Shown here piece by piece: positions 13,877 through 26,704 of a DNA stretch of 64,000 bases. The DNA comes from Amaranthus tricolor. Taxonomy: Eukaryota > Streptophyta > Magnoliopsida > Caryophyllales > Amaranthaceae. Each line of letters opens with the position of its first letter. Position 1 is the first letter of the stretch. The position numbers were made by a program, and so were the translations under genes. Under the pieces are notes generated by a model. That model was not told the origin of the DNA. It did no database searches and worked only from the letters and a program-made list of their open reading frames with translations. The stretch is from positions 22,744,727 through 22,808,726 of the forward strand of contig NC_080051.1 of NCBI RefSeq assembly GCF_026212465.1. The letters run 5' to 3'.

Positions 13877-13980
13877 GACCGGACCGGGTTTCTGGAAGAC
13901 CGGACCGGGTCGTATGTTGAGAGTTTCCAGAAAGCAGAAATTGCAGGACCCGACCGGGTTTAGGCAAGACCGGACCGGGT
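13877..13980. repeat. GC-rich 13-mer repeats (GACCGGACCGGGT)
   Basis: Four copies lie at 13877, 13898, 13947 (one substitution) and 13968. They form two pairs, each with 21-nt spacing, and the pairs are 70 nt apart. They stand out in an AT-rich interior, and the motif is partly self-complementary. Confidence 0.9.
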
Positions 13981-14469
13981 CCGTAAGCTGAAAGGAAATC
14001 TGATGATTTGGTTTGTTGAGTGGTGATAGCCGAATGAATTTGGTGATATACAAAATATAATCATGATTGGAAAGTACATGTTAATGGGAATTAATTACTG
14101 ATAAGAATTAATAATTGCATCCAATTCTCAGTATAAAAGAAGTTGGATTAAGCTTCTTCTCTATTGGATTGTTAACTCAATTGATTAAGTTGAATATGAA
14201 TCCTGATCTTGCGATGAAAAATCTAATAACTTTCAGCCCTAATAATGTTATTATGAATATAAAGAATAATAGCTGAACTTTAATAAAGTTTTAATGTATA
14301 TTAAAAATGTAATAATACCCCAAGACGGTTATTTCACTTCGTTAGCTTGTGATGCAAGAAGATTTCAAAGGACGATCCAAATATTAACTTGGACATTTTT
14401 TTTTTATAAATCCAACCAGCAAAAGATATAGCAAATACTCCCAAACATCACTCCATTACAGTTCCTGAC

Positions 14470-14679
14470 TTATACCCACCGAAGACAAAATGATGAGATA
14501 GTTATACGCAATAAAATTGGGTATCTGCAGAGTTGTTCGGAAAAGGCGGCAGTGAGGTTTCGTGCTAGCATGTCCAGATCACGGCGAGTCACGGCTTGAT
14601 TGTTAGCGTGACCCGCTGAAGTGTCTGTATCTGTGCTATGCACAGTAGCGGTTTGTGTTGGATTTCTTTTGGAAGCCAT
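14470..14679 (-). CDS. Short gag-position ORF of the LTR element
   Basis: The 69-residue frame opens MASKRNPTQT about 35 nt after the 5' LTR, where gag normally starts. It is Thr/Ser-rich at first, then has a helical, charged stretch (TRRDLDMLARNLTAAFSEQL) before ending abruptly. It is far shorter than a gag protein and has no CCHC knuckle. It is probably the remnant N-terminus of a gag gene whose remainder was replaced by repeats. No function is assigned. Confidence 0.45.
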   Translation of the reverse strand: MASKRNPTQTATVHSTDTDTSAGHANNQAVTRRDLDMLARNLTAAFSEQLCRYPILLRITISSFCLRWV

Positions 14680-14714
14680 GACTTTTCGTTCAGTCCTCAC
14701 AGACGGCGCCAAAC

Positions 14715-15273
14715 TGTTTCGGTGATGAAACGAGGAATTGTAAAAGACACTTAAAATTCCTAGAGATAAGTGTAATCGGGTACAACCATCAATATGCTGA
14801 AAATGTTTATGATCCTTCCGCTGATGAGACCTCAAATCCTGCAATACAACGTTAGCCTTATCCGGGGGGTTATTTCCCGGAAAACCCCTCCGACGCTCAA
14901 GTCAGATCGAGAGACAGAAAGTAATGAATATATGATAATGAATGAATACAAGATTAACGGATTGTAGGATGAGTTCAGATCAATTGAAGGAATATTTGGT
15001 TCAGTATAGATTGTACGTAGGAGGGTGAATATTTATTGTGGTGTAACGATAGCAATATAAAAGCTTAGTCCCCTACAAATGATGTACGCGACATGTATTT
15101 ATCATGGTAGAATGAAGGTTAAATGGTGAATAAATGTGGGAATCATGGGGATGATGGGTGAGTGGTAGATTATGGTGAGTAATGGGTAGTTATTTTAAGA
15201 AGTTATTGGACCGAGTTGGGTGGTTAGGGTTTGACTAAATAAATTACGGGTTTATTTATTTGACCCCATAACA
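14715..15273 (-). repeat. 5' LTR of the non-autonomous retrotransposon
   Basis: This 559-bp LTR is nearly identical to 11551-12109, with 7 substitutions and no indels. ATCTT follows at 15274-15278, matching the other flank. Confidence 0.93.
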
Positions 15274-15777
15274 ATCTTATACAACAGATAACTGAATAAT
15301 AATTGTTTTTTCCATTAATTTTTGAGAAACTAAAATTTGAATCAGTTCATATTAAACTATATTTTTAAATGGTGCAAATTTTATGAAATGAGATATAAAG
15401 AAATTGTATCAAAGCTAGAGCGACACAGACGGGTTACTTCATATGAGTGGTGGGGTTATATATATTCTATACTCGAGAAAATGAAATTATGAATGTGAAA
15501 GCCATTTAGTTTTGGGATCATCTAACTCAACTTAGCTGCTACGAATATGTTTATATTCTTCGTCTTTCTTATTGGTTCCTTTTAAAGGCAGCTATATTCT
15601 CAAAAGCTCGTAAGCTAATAATTGTGTTAATTGGGCTATTTAAATGATGTCTAAGGAATGTCTTACGATGAGATCATCTCACACAATAATTTGCGTGTAT
15701 TATTTGGTTTCAGTCCAGCCCATTAAAGCTTAATTAAAAAAGATGATAACTAATTTGTATAACTACACGTTTACACG

Positions 15778-16446
15778 GTAGGGTTTTAGGATACCTCAAG
15801 TAGGTATTTAAGATACATCTCGCAAGGGTTCAAAGTATGCCAATTAGGCATTTTATATACCTTACGTAGAGGTTTAAGATACCTCAAGTAGACATTTAGA
15901 ATACCTCAAGTAGAATTTTAGGATATCTTAAGTAGACATTTAAGATACCTAAAATAGGGGAGATATCATCTTGTTACTAAAGTATAATTATTTTAAACTT
16001 GTGACCAATAATAGTCTATGTAGGAGTCGAACCTACATCTTATACACCATGGCATATTGCTCTACCAATTGCGCTAATAGACTTTATGATGCCAAATAAT
16101 TAAATTCAATAAAAAAACATGATTAACAATTTGCAAATGCAGTAGTAAAATATATGTTGAGACCTTAACCGCCACTTAAGGTATACTAAATCCCTACTTG
16201 AGGTTCCCTAAACAGCAACTTGGTATTATCTTAACGCCAACTTAGCATAATGTAAACCCCTAGTGAACATAATGTAAACCTTTACTGAACATGTTAACAT
16301 ATTCTTAATTCCTACTTCATAAAAACTTAATCACTATTTAAAGTACCACAAATTTCTACTTGAGATATTCTAAATCATATTTGACATTTCCTAAGCCCCT
16401 ATTTAAATTACTGTAAACATGTACTTGATATCACTAAACACCGATT
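15778..16446. mobile_element. Fold-back element with tRNA-like core, copy A
   Basis: The left arm (15778-15955) is a degenerate array of 21-22-nt units of the type GATACCTCAAGTAGACATTT. The right arm (about 16165-16446) carries the same unit in inverted orientation (CTACTTGAGGT with TCTAAA spacers). Between them lies a tRNA-like sequence (16013-16083). A second copy with the same order is at 44348-45060. The left terminus GTAGGGTTTTAGGATACC is clear. The right end is eroded and no target-site duplication was found. Confidence 0.7.
16013..16083 (-). other. tRNA-like sequence, probably a pseudo-tRNA
   Basis: On the minus strand a 7-bp acceptor stem (AGTCTAT with ATAGACT) encloses three more parts. 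These are an A-box-like D arm (TAGCGCAATTGGTAGAGC), a weak anticodon arm whose loop is one base short, and a perfect T arm (GTAGG, loop TTCGACT, CCTAC). The B box GGTTCGACTCC fits the Pol III consensus. The defective anticodon arm and its position inside a repeated element argue against a working tRNA. Confidence 0.6.
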
Positions 16447-16924
16447 TAATTATTATAAATATATTTTTCACGATTGAAATATATATTTTTTCAAAGTAAA
16501 CAATATATTAGTTCATTCACACTAATACATATACAACTCAATTTAATTAATATAAGAATGATACCAAGCTAATCCAATTAGAGATGATGTTTTCATCTCA
16601 CAACAATTTGTCATTTGCTTTTAATATTAGACCTTTGGAAACCTGTTGAAGGACAAGAGGAGGGGGCACTTCAAGAAACTTTCAATCAAATTATCACGTT
16701 GCTGGACATTTAGGTATGTGGGCCATTTTGTATTATTATTGTTTTGGGCCTAAAGATATGTATTAGTGTTCAAACACTATGAATCATAGGAGTAGCAATT
16801 ATATGAAAGTTCAAACACTATGAAAGTATGAATCATACAAGACCAAAGGCTCAACAACATACATAAATGTTTATTCAACAGCTAAGTATGAGATGGTCTC
16901 ACTATAAGATAAATTCATATGATT

Positions 16925-17080
16925 AGTCTATATCTCTAATTGATTATTTTAGGATTATAAATGATTATTTTATTTATAAATGATCACTTTAAGACTATAA
17001 AAAATGATCACTCCAAGACTATAAAAAATAATCACTCTAAATTGTAAGTAATCACTTTAAAGTTATAAGTCACATTAAAA
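16925..17080. repeat. Degenerate short tandem repeat
   Basis: Units of about 20 bp resembling ATAAATGATCACTTTAAGAC follow one another with substitutions. Similar units recur near 49290-49375. They probably belong to a dispersed MITE family. Confidence 0.55.
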
Positions 17081-17213
17081 TAAAATGTATACATTGAGTT
17101 AGTTTAATAAAAATAATGTCATATCATTTGAGAATTTTGATAGTTATATACGCATATCCAACAGCTTGTGATATGTTGATCAAAAGTTTCTTATAAGTTA
17201 CAACCAATGAACG

Positions 17214-18498
17214 TGTTGGGATTTTGTGACTTGAACCGAGTCTAAGATCGGCTTTTATGATGAATTAAGAGATGGGTCAAAAAGGCGTTGGAACGCAAGT
17301 GCGTGGGACGCGAAGTACTACGCGGGGTGCGGGGTGTTGAGTTTTACGCGGGGCGCGGCGCACGGCGGTTTTTGCGAGAAGTTGGTTTTGGCACGTTTTT
17401 GGCCGCTCATAGTTTTTTACGGTTTCTTTTGTATTTTCTGCACCAAGACCACCCTCGTCATGTGAGCAAAACAAGGATGATGTTAAGAACACAAACATTG
17501 AAGTTCAACCCAGCCCAACCTAAGCAAATGAAGTTGATGAACAAAGAGCTAAGGAACAATTACTCAATGATATGAACATACATGATACAATCATGAGGAA
17601 AGCATACATAGTTCTGTATCTTGAAAAGGAAGAATAAGACTCAGCCTTTGTGTAAACAAGCTTAAACAGAAGACCCAACACAGAAGGCCCAGCAGACCCT
17701 CAATCTTTCTGTTTTAAAGGCTTCTGTTTTCTGTTATAGCCGTTAAGGATTAGGCGCCTTTTTTTTTGTTGTTATAGCCGTTAGAGGATGGAAGCCAATT
17801 CTATAAATAAGGCTCTCCTCCAAATTATGATTAATTAATCATCAACGTTAATAGTAATTCAATCATTCATTCTGAATACAAAGTGTTTGTTTCTGTTTCT
17901 GTTTTTCTGTCTTGCAAGGTTGAGTGTGTTCAAGCCTTAATAGATTCATACTTCTCCAAGATCACGTTTGATCATTGAGAGAATTGTGAGGATTAGGCCC
18001 TGTATTCCTTAGGAGAGTCAGTGTCTTCTTCCGAGGATAAGTAGTCGTTTAAGATTGCTTAGATTTCAAACCAAACAGACAATCTGATCAAGAAACCTTC
18101 TGTTCTTGGTTGTCTGTATAAGTGTGCGAGTGAATCAGGTAAAAATCATCATTCTCCTCTTCATGATTGGTGCATTTTCTTAACCCTAATTTCTTTTTAT
18201 CATGAGGTATACTATGTAAAGATTCCATGTAATTTGAATTAGGGCATACAATGCAACACAAAGTGAGGAAAACTGAGAGAGAAAAAGCTTGGAGAGCCAT
18301 TGTTGTGGCTTTTCGTTCATCTTTTAATCTCCAGATTTATAGTTAAAAGTTTGTTTTCGGTGCCGGTAGATGTAGCTATCACGTTGATAGTGAACCACGT
18401 CAATTTCTCGGTGTGATTTTCTTTATTGTTTGTTTGAATCTTTATTGCTTTCCGTTATTGTTTTTCGATCTTTATGTTCGCTGTCGCACGACAAAACA
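17214..18498 (+). mobile_element. Candidate solo Copia-type LTR
   Basis: The block opens TGTTGGGATTTTGTGAC and holds a TATA box (CTATAAATAAGGCTC near 17802). It then shows a long leader and the segment GTGAACCACGTCAATTTC typical of Copia LTR 3' parts, closing with ACAAAACA. No primer-binding site or polyprotein follows, so a solo LTR is the simplest reading. The 5-bp flanks (GAACG, TAATT) do not match, so the ends are uncertain. The 17280-17400 part is unusually GC-rich. Confidence 0.45.
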
Positions 18499-20807
18499 TA
18501 ATTTTATTATGTACATTATGTAAAGCAATCGTGCAAATTATTCATGAATATATGCATAATAAGAAAGCTCGTAACATGCTCTCATTCGAATTCAGAACAA
18601 TCAATTTTTGACGGGATTGAAAATTGATTTGGAATCTAATTAGGAAATCAGTGGATCATAACTTTAAATTATTTATTCGTAATTGAAAATGACCTAATCC
18701 AAAAATACTAATTGAATTATATCGAATTTAATCGTAACTCAAATTCGACCATTGTGACTTTTTTTATTAGTTTTGTTGACTTTTTAGTTTTCTGTCATTA
18801 TAATTAGTTGAATCCTTTATTTTTTTTATTTTGAGTGAATATTTTTTGTTGTAGCATTAAAACTAATATATTTGATCATTTTAAATGAGAAAACCAAAAA
18901 ATTTAATAAACGTTGAAAATTGATAAATGTCAACTTTCCAAACACTAAGCCAAATGAATTATTTCTATTGGGCAACATATATTTAACATTTTACTCTCAA
19001 TTCTGATAAGAAAAAGTGAGTTTTCATGACAATCATACAATTTGATAATATTTTTTAAAAACGACAAATAGAACTTCCCAAACACTACACCAAATGGATT
19101 AATTTTGAACAAGATATGTTTTCATGAACTCTCAAATAATATAAGAAATATTTAATTATCTTATCTTAGTAGCAAATTGTTCATTCAAGTTAAAACTGTA
19201 AAAATAAAGGAAAAAAAATTAATATTTAAAATAATACTTTCTCTGATCTTATTTAAATGCAAAATATAAATAATGCAATCCTTTAATTATCAAATCTTTT
19301 ATTGTATACATTATAAAAATTAAGGCAATCCTATTTAAATGAAATTAGGACAAATTTAACCTATAAATAGAGCAAAGAGATTAAGTGTTGCATCTAGTTA
19401 TGATTAAAGAAATAACTTTTTGGTTTTAATTTTTCATAAAATATTTTATAAAACCAAACAATCACTAAAGATTAAATGAATAAAAAATAAATGAAGAATA
19501 ATGAAAATAGATAATAATAAATCTTTTCCCTAAACCATTTTCTATTTAAAAAGCTAGAAATGCATTTTTTTTTAATCTGTTACTGAAAATTAAGACATCA
19601 TAGGTCAAAGTATGTAATTGTTAAGGATCTCTGCCACCTTTAATAATATAAATCAATATACTGCTCCACATATTATTTAATTTTCTTAAAAGGAAAAAAG
19701 AAAAGAAAAAATGGTTTCTTCCATTAACAAAATAATAGAGTCAGATTCCATTTGGTAACCAATTATTAGCATAAACGTCGTCCAAGGAGGGACCATAGAT
19801 AGGAATATATCTGACTGCAATAACTTTCGGATTAAAATATTATACTCTTACAAAATACTCTAAACCAGTATAATTGAATATTTTATTTATTTTTATTCTT
19901 AATCTATAAGTTAAAAATAAAATTGTATTAATTAGATTGAATTTTATTTTTTAATGTAAATTTTATTTATATTAACTTTTTATAATTTTTCTGAATAATT
20001 AGAAATATCTAGATTAAAATAGTACATCAACAAAAATGTAAAATTGAAAAAGACATTTAATTAATTAGAATAAGAGAAAATATCTAATTTGAAATTTCTA
20101 TTATTAATTCAACTCCACAAAAATATTAAATACTTGTCAAAGGATTTGGCATATGGTTGAAAACAACTATCCTACCAACTCTTTGATAGCTTCAATTTAT
20201 TTCAACTTGCATATTTTTATTTATCTTTTATTGCTATGAATAAGACATTCTTGTGGACAAAAGAATCTTTACAATTTGGGGTTTAATTAATTAGTTTAGC
20301 TAAAATATATTTTAGTAATTTTATATAGTGTCTTAATATAAATATCTGATAAGGGTATATATATATAAAACTACAGAATACTAAATTGTGGGAATGAAAT
20401 TTTTGACAAATTCATTGGTCTTGCTTGCTCCACTTCAAACATTTCATTTTTCACAAAATTCAATATTTACAAAATTCATTATAATGTGTATTATCAAATA
20501 AAGATGCAGTTTTATGTTGAAATTTTTTTTATCATGGAAGTAATATGATATATTTCATAAAACTTTACACTAAAATTCACACTCATTACTATTATTTATT
20601 AATGTTATTGGTCACTAAAGTTTAAACATATAATAAGACAATATAATGTTGTGAGTGCTGAATTTTGAAAGAATAAAACAACATTTATATGCTAAGTTGC
20701 TCCACATATCCACAATAGCTAGATAAATAAATAGCCATCTAAACACACATTACTTAATTAATTATTTGAAATGTAAGCTAAGATAGTTAAGGTTTAAAGT
20801 ATCTTCA
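18499..20807. other. AT-rich intergenic stretch
   Basis: No reading frame, RNA gene or bounded element can be supported here. The sequence near 18600-18780, with degenerate GAATT/TCGAATT words, resembles stretches at 25300-25450 and 33240-33760. It may be an old dispersed repeat. Confidence 0.4.
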
Positions 20808-21670
20808 TGAACAATAATAATTTCAATGACATAATAATGTTTGAAAGAAAAATAAAATGTAAATCTTGACACAATGATTTAAGGAGATTCACCCAATAAT
20901 GACTACGTGGTGTTTCTCATTTATACTATTTTAAAGGAGTATAACACTTTTACAAATGAAGAATTACAACTGAATAAGAGAATAACAAAGGCTATGTGTT
21001 TAGACTTGGAGTTTGTGTTTGATGTGTTTGGATGAACAAATAAGCTCACTATTTATAGAGCTAATTACAATAATGAGTAATTACAAATTAAAAAGAATGT
21101 AACAACTCCTAATACTTGAACAGTCCAAAAAACGAATCCAACTAAGTCTGATTGAAGATCGCTCGTTCGAGCGAATGCTACTGGGAGCTTCTGTTCTGTT
21201 GGTCGACTTGTGCTCGTTCGAGCCATTTTGGCGCTCGTTCGAACACCTATGATCGAAACCTACTAACTACTATTGTTTTGCTGCTCGTTCAACGCAATGT
21301 CATGTTTTGTTTGTGCCTTGTTCGAGCATCTTATTGAGCACACGACCATAGAACTTCATCATTCATCATAAAGTCCTTGATTAAGAGCCTCAAACAATAC
21401 ACCCAAGTAGCTCATGCATTAAACCACACACTTAATCACTACATTCAATCATACACATTTAGTTATCAACTTGATACACCCATTAAACATCCTCATAGGA
21501 TTCCATTTCATAAAATTATACATAAATGAACAATTAATTAGTGCACTCAAGTCACCATTAATCTCAACATTACTCCTCATTTTATAGTCAATGAAATGAG
21601 TAGTCACTAGAGATATTTTGGATTGCATGAAATAGAAAATGAGACATTTAGTATATAGTTGAATCCAACA
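20808..21670 (-). mobile_element. Candidate solo Copia-type LTR (minus)
   Basis: On the minus strand the block starts TGTTGGATTCAACTATATAC (21670) and ends ATTATTATTGTTCA (20808). It contains a TATA box (CTCTATAAATAGTGAGC, near 21055) followed by a leader with CACCACGTAGTCATTATTG, as in Copia LTRs. No internal region follows on either side. Flanks do not form an exact 5-bp duplication, so the ends may be a few bases off. The upstream (U3-like) part carries the GCTCGTTCGAGC palindromes. Confidence 0.45.
21162..21330. repeat. GCTCGTTCGAGC palindromic repeats
   Basis: Five full or partial copies of the 12-nt palindrome GCTCGTTCGAGC occur within about 170 bp, near 21163, 21212, 21232, 21282 and 21319. 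They lie in the promoter-side part of the candidate minus-strand LTR. Confidence 0.85.
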
Positions 21671-22399
21671 TCTTACCTGAAAAGGTTGTTCTTGTGAACA
21701 TTGTTTTTATGAAAGTAAGTGTGAAAATTGTTTATAATACGAGGGTAAAAAGGCAATTTGGTTATATTATTAAGAAAAATCAAATTGCACATTTCAGTAT
21801 AATTTTGGGGCTAATTTGATATAGTGTGAACGTTTGGGGTTAATTTGCACATTTTATTGAAACTTTTTAAATTAATTTGCTCATTTTTTAAATGTTTGGG
21901 TCAGATAACATGTTGTTTTAAACAAATTTGCTACATGGATAGATATGTCTGTTCACTCTTATTTAAATTTGCTACATGTTGTTTATAATACTTCATACGT
22001 GAAATAAGATTTCATATCTATAAAATAGTAGGTTGTGAACTTGTATAATATTAGGTGAGCTAATCCTCCTATTAATATATAGTTTTGGAAAACAATGAAC
22101 CTTACCAAGTGTATGTGTAAGTGAATGCTCTTGACCCGTGGGTTTGTGGGCCTGAGCCCACAGATATTCCATGTCCACATGAGTAGAACACGGTGAAATT
22201 ATATGACGAATTGTCACGACCTAATACTGAATACTCATAACTTAACTTACACGAGTAATCCAGCTGTTCACTCTAGTACTATTGTTCAATTCAATTTGAT
22301 CTACAAAAGAACAACCCTTGTTCTTTCAATGTCCCATATGCCATGTGTTTATGCATCGTCTCTAATAAGTTGGAAAAGGCATAAAATTGACCTTGTTTC

Positions 22400-22648
22400 T
22401 GTTAAGGAACCAACTCAACTAAAAAATTCAAGTTGATGGTTAAAGCCTCATGATATATTATATACTTTAATACGCCTTCTCACACGAGAGCCCATGGGCT
22501 AGAAGTGTGGATGTTTAAATTAGGGATGATTGAGATTTGAACTCGTGATCTCTTGTCACGTTGGCTTCTGATACTATGTCAAGAAACGAACTCAACCAAA
22601 AATTTAAGCTGATGGTTGAAGTTCCATAATATGTTATATATTCTAATA
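22400..22648 (-). mobile_element. TRIM (miniature LTR element), copy 1
   Basis: Direct repeats of about 72 bp (22400-22472 and 22577-22648) flank a short interior. On the minus strand each repeat ends near TTGACA or TTAACA, and the 5' one is followed by TAGTATCAGAAGCCAAC, a decayed initiator-Met tRNA primer-binding site. Flanks GTTTC and ATTTC match at 4 of 5 positions. It has no coding capacity. The second copy at 31972-32245 is better preserved. Confidence 0.8.
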
Positions 22649-23770
22649 ATTTCTCCTTATTTACGTAACCTCTAAATCCGATTTACGAATGTAAATACTT
22701 TTTATTGAGCGATACAAAATTTGCATCACTTTCTCTTTTAGTTCGTTCCACTAAATTTATTATATATTATTCTATTTTTTTATCATGACCTAGCTTTAGC
22801 TTGTTTACTTTTTTTTATATATTTAATTTATTTTTTTATTTCATCCACATATTTCTCATTTTATAAAATACCAATTATTCACTCATTTTTCTTTGTTTTC
22901 CTGAGAAAATTTGGTGGAAGAGCTTATTAGACAAGTTGTAATCTCTGTGTAGTTATCATACCATAAATGAGAAATTTGCCAAGTCCATATTTTGAATATT
23001 CAGTTTCTTGCTATGATAGAACTTCCTCTATTATTAAGGATTATTATTTATGAGAAAGAAATTAAGGTCATTCCATATATTATTCTTTCTTTCTTAACCA
23101 CATATAGATGTCAAAAATTTATTTTCTTTGACAATAATTAATATCGATTTTAAGGACATTATTATTCAATTCAAACTAAAAAAATTTCCATATCTCTTTA
23201 ACTACCTATTTGATTATTGATATTAAAGAGGAAATGATAATATATATAATTTAGTTAGAAAAACCATACATAAGAAATTAAGAAAAGGTAAAGTATTAAT
23301 GTTCGAATATTATGAAGTAGACTGAAAAGGAAAAAGAAAAAGAAAAAAACTATGTCAGAATCGAACACGTAGCCTATTATAAATAATGATATTTGCTCTC
23401 TAACAGAGAAGACTCTGAGTCCTTAGTGTATTAAGGTTTAGGATGTATATATAAGCATTGACATACAAAATCGAAATTTGAGTGTGAACTAAGTATCATA
23501 AAATTATATGAAATAAGTTAATATCACATGAGAAGATTTATAATTCTCAAACCGATTAAATTAGTTAGGTGATTGCAACCTACTATTAGTGGCATTCAGT
23601 ACAAATGTTGCTTCTTGATTACGCCTACTTAGTTTTAAAAGATTGATTTAGTTTCGTACAAAGTTGTTGAAAATGTAGATAAGGTGATAATTGACATATT
23701 TAAGTAACTAAACCTTTTATTGTTTGATAGGAAGCATATGTATACTTTTGTATATGCGAAATAAATATTA
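22649..23770. other. AT-rich intergenic stretch
   Basis: No gene or bounded element is visible. Short A/T-rich runs dominate and open frames are short and uncharacteristic. Confidence 0.4.
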
Positions 23771-24208
23771 CACTACAAAAAAACGCTAAGATAGCGACAA
23801 TTTATTTTCTCGTAAAAAATATCGCTAAAAGCATATAGCGATGAATTTGCGACGAACTTAAACTAGGGACATAAAGGCGACAACAATAGCCGTCACAAAT
23901 TTGAAACTAACAATAATTCAGGCGACAGATAAAAACAGTCACAAATTTAAATTGAAAATAATGGCAGAACGGGGAACAAGACATTCCGTTGGGGGCATGA
24001 ATTCATGAATTGTTGCCATCGCTAAAAACCTCACCTTCTTTGAAAATTACACGATAATATTTTTTTGGTCGCCACTATCGTCGCAAAGTTTAAATTCTGG
24101 CGACAAATTCATTTGTTATCACAATGTTTGTCGCAATTTTCAAAAAACCACAACGGCCAATTTACCATCGTAAATTTATAGTAGCTATTTACATGTTTCC
24201 TTGTAGTG
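23771..24208. mobile_element. CACTA-type non-autonomous element (MITE)
   Basis: The ends are CACTACAAAAAAAC and TTTCCTTGTAGTG, an inverted pair of the CACTA (En/Spm) class. Subterminal GCGACAA, TCGCTAAA and TTGTCGC words recur in both orientations, as transposase-binding repeats do in CACTA elements. There is no coding capacity in 438 bp. The 3-bp flanks (TTA, CCA) do not match, so the target-site duplication is lost or the ends are slightly off. Confidence 0.75.
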
Positions 24209-24878
24209 CCAATCGATTTGTTCTAAATGTAAAATCATTTCGAAAAATAAGTGCAGAAAACAAACCATATACACTTGCACATTTTACAAGGTTGATATAA
24301 AAGTATTGAGTTTTTGCGCCACAACAAAAACAAATTAAATTTTAGATAATAAATAAGAAAAATTATCGTAAATAATAATATTTTATTAATTTCTCTATAA
24401 TAATATAAATTATTAATTAACCATGAATAATAACAATTTTGGGGTTTTTTTTTCTTAAAATAATACCAACTTTAATTTATTAACTAATTTACCAAATTTT
24501 TTTGTCATTTAATCTCCTATAGTTTAATTTTTAACATGTTAGGTATATTTTAGGAAAACACCCCCCAAAGTTGGTATTATTCATGGTTAATCAAAAACTA
24601 GTATTATCGTAGAAAAATAAGCAAAAAATTGTATTATTCCTGATAATTTTTCCTAATAAATAACACCTAAAGCTAATTTTATTAGCTACATTAGTTAACA
24701 TTTTATATATTTTTGGTCTTGGATGGAGAGATAAAATGACCCCCTAAATAATAATGCATTTTTTATTTTTTTTATTATTGATATTTTAATAACTTTAATA
24801 AAATACTAATAACTTATATTATTTAGCAAAAATATATTAATTTATTAAATTATATTTAATTTATTCAAGTAAATATCA

Positions 24879-26159
<1,281 letters not shown>

Positions 26160-26180
<21 letters not shown>

Positions 26181-26400
26181 ATCAACTAGCACCTTTAAAT
26201 TAACTTTTATTTGAGTTGAATTTTTTATGGTATCAGAGCTAATTTAAGAAAAAGTCACACGTTCAAATCTTAACCACACGTCATTTAAAGTAAAATATAC
26301 AACACCAGGTATCCAAAGGGTCATATATGTCATATTCACACTTTAAACTCAAAGGGTTCTCAAATGAAAAAACATGTTAAATTATACTTCATAACATATC
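26160..26400 (+). mobile_element. Possible decayed TRIM or LTR remnant
   Basis: TGGTATCAGAGCTAA (26228) is an intact-looking initiator-Met primer-binding site. It follows a segment (CAACTAGCACC...TTTGAGTTGAATTTTT) that resembles the TRIM terminal repeats of this window. A downstream partner repeat is not clear. Confidence 0.35.
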
Positions 26401-26681
26401 AAATTTAGCTGCTATTCATATAAGATAATTCTACATTCCATGGTTTGTTAAAGGCCCTATAAGATCGATAAGTGTTGGAATTAATTTAGAAAATGGGCAT
26501 AGCAACCTAAACAAAAAGGACCACATACAAATCCAAAGGAGATTCACTATTAAAATCAATTAATAGTAGTATGAGTTACTCTCGAGTATATAAATTGACA
26601 TATTTTCTTCTCTTTCTCTGATATAAGATGACTCATTTGAGGATAATAATAAACACTTGAACAATAGACTAACTAATTTTG

Positions 26682-26704
26682 ATAATAATAATAATAATAA
26701 TAAT
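26682..26704. repeat. (AAT)n microsatellite
   Basis: About eight AAT units in an otherwise plain AT-rich stretch. A comparable (ATT)n run is at 26923-26942. Confidence 0.9.

Larger units (their letters stand above)
11551..15273 (-). mobile_element. Non-autonomous LTR retrotransposon, intact ends
   Basis: Two 559-bp LTRs (11551-12109 and 14715-15273) run from TGTTTCGG to CCATAACA on the plus strand and are flanked by the perfect 5-bp duplication ATCTT (11546-11550 and 15274-15278). Reading on the minus strand, the 5' LTR is 14715-15273. It is followed by TTTGGCGCCGTCTGTGA, a primer-binding-site-like sequence, and the 3' LTR is preceded by the polypurine-like CGTGGGGCTAA. The 2.6-kb interior has no protease, reverse transcriptase or integrase. 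It holds only a short gag-position ORF and several families of tandem repeats. The LTRs differ at 7 of 559 sites (six transitions, one transversion), so the insertion is recent. It must have been mobilised by a related autonomous element. Confidence 0.93.

Noticed and set aside
16013..16083. Functional tRNA gene
   Set aside because: The anticodon loop is one base short and the stem is weak, and the sequence is the core of a repeated element with a more decayed copy.
17277..17575. Arg/Gly-rich plus-strand frame and its antisense partner
   Set aside because: Both span the GC-rich island of a candidate LTR and contain no recognisable motif.
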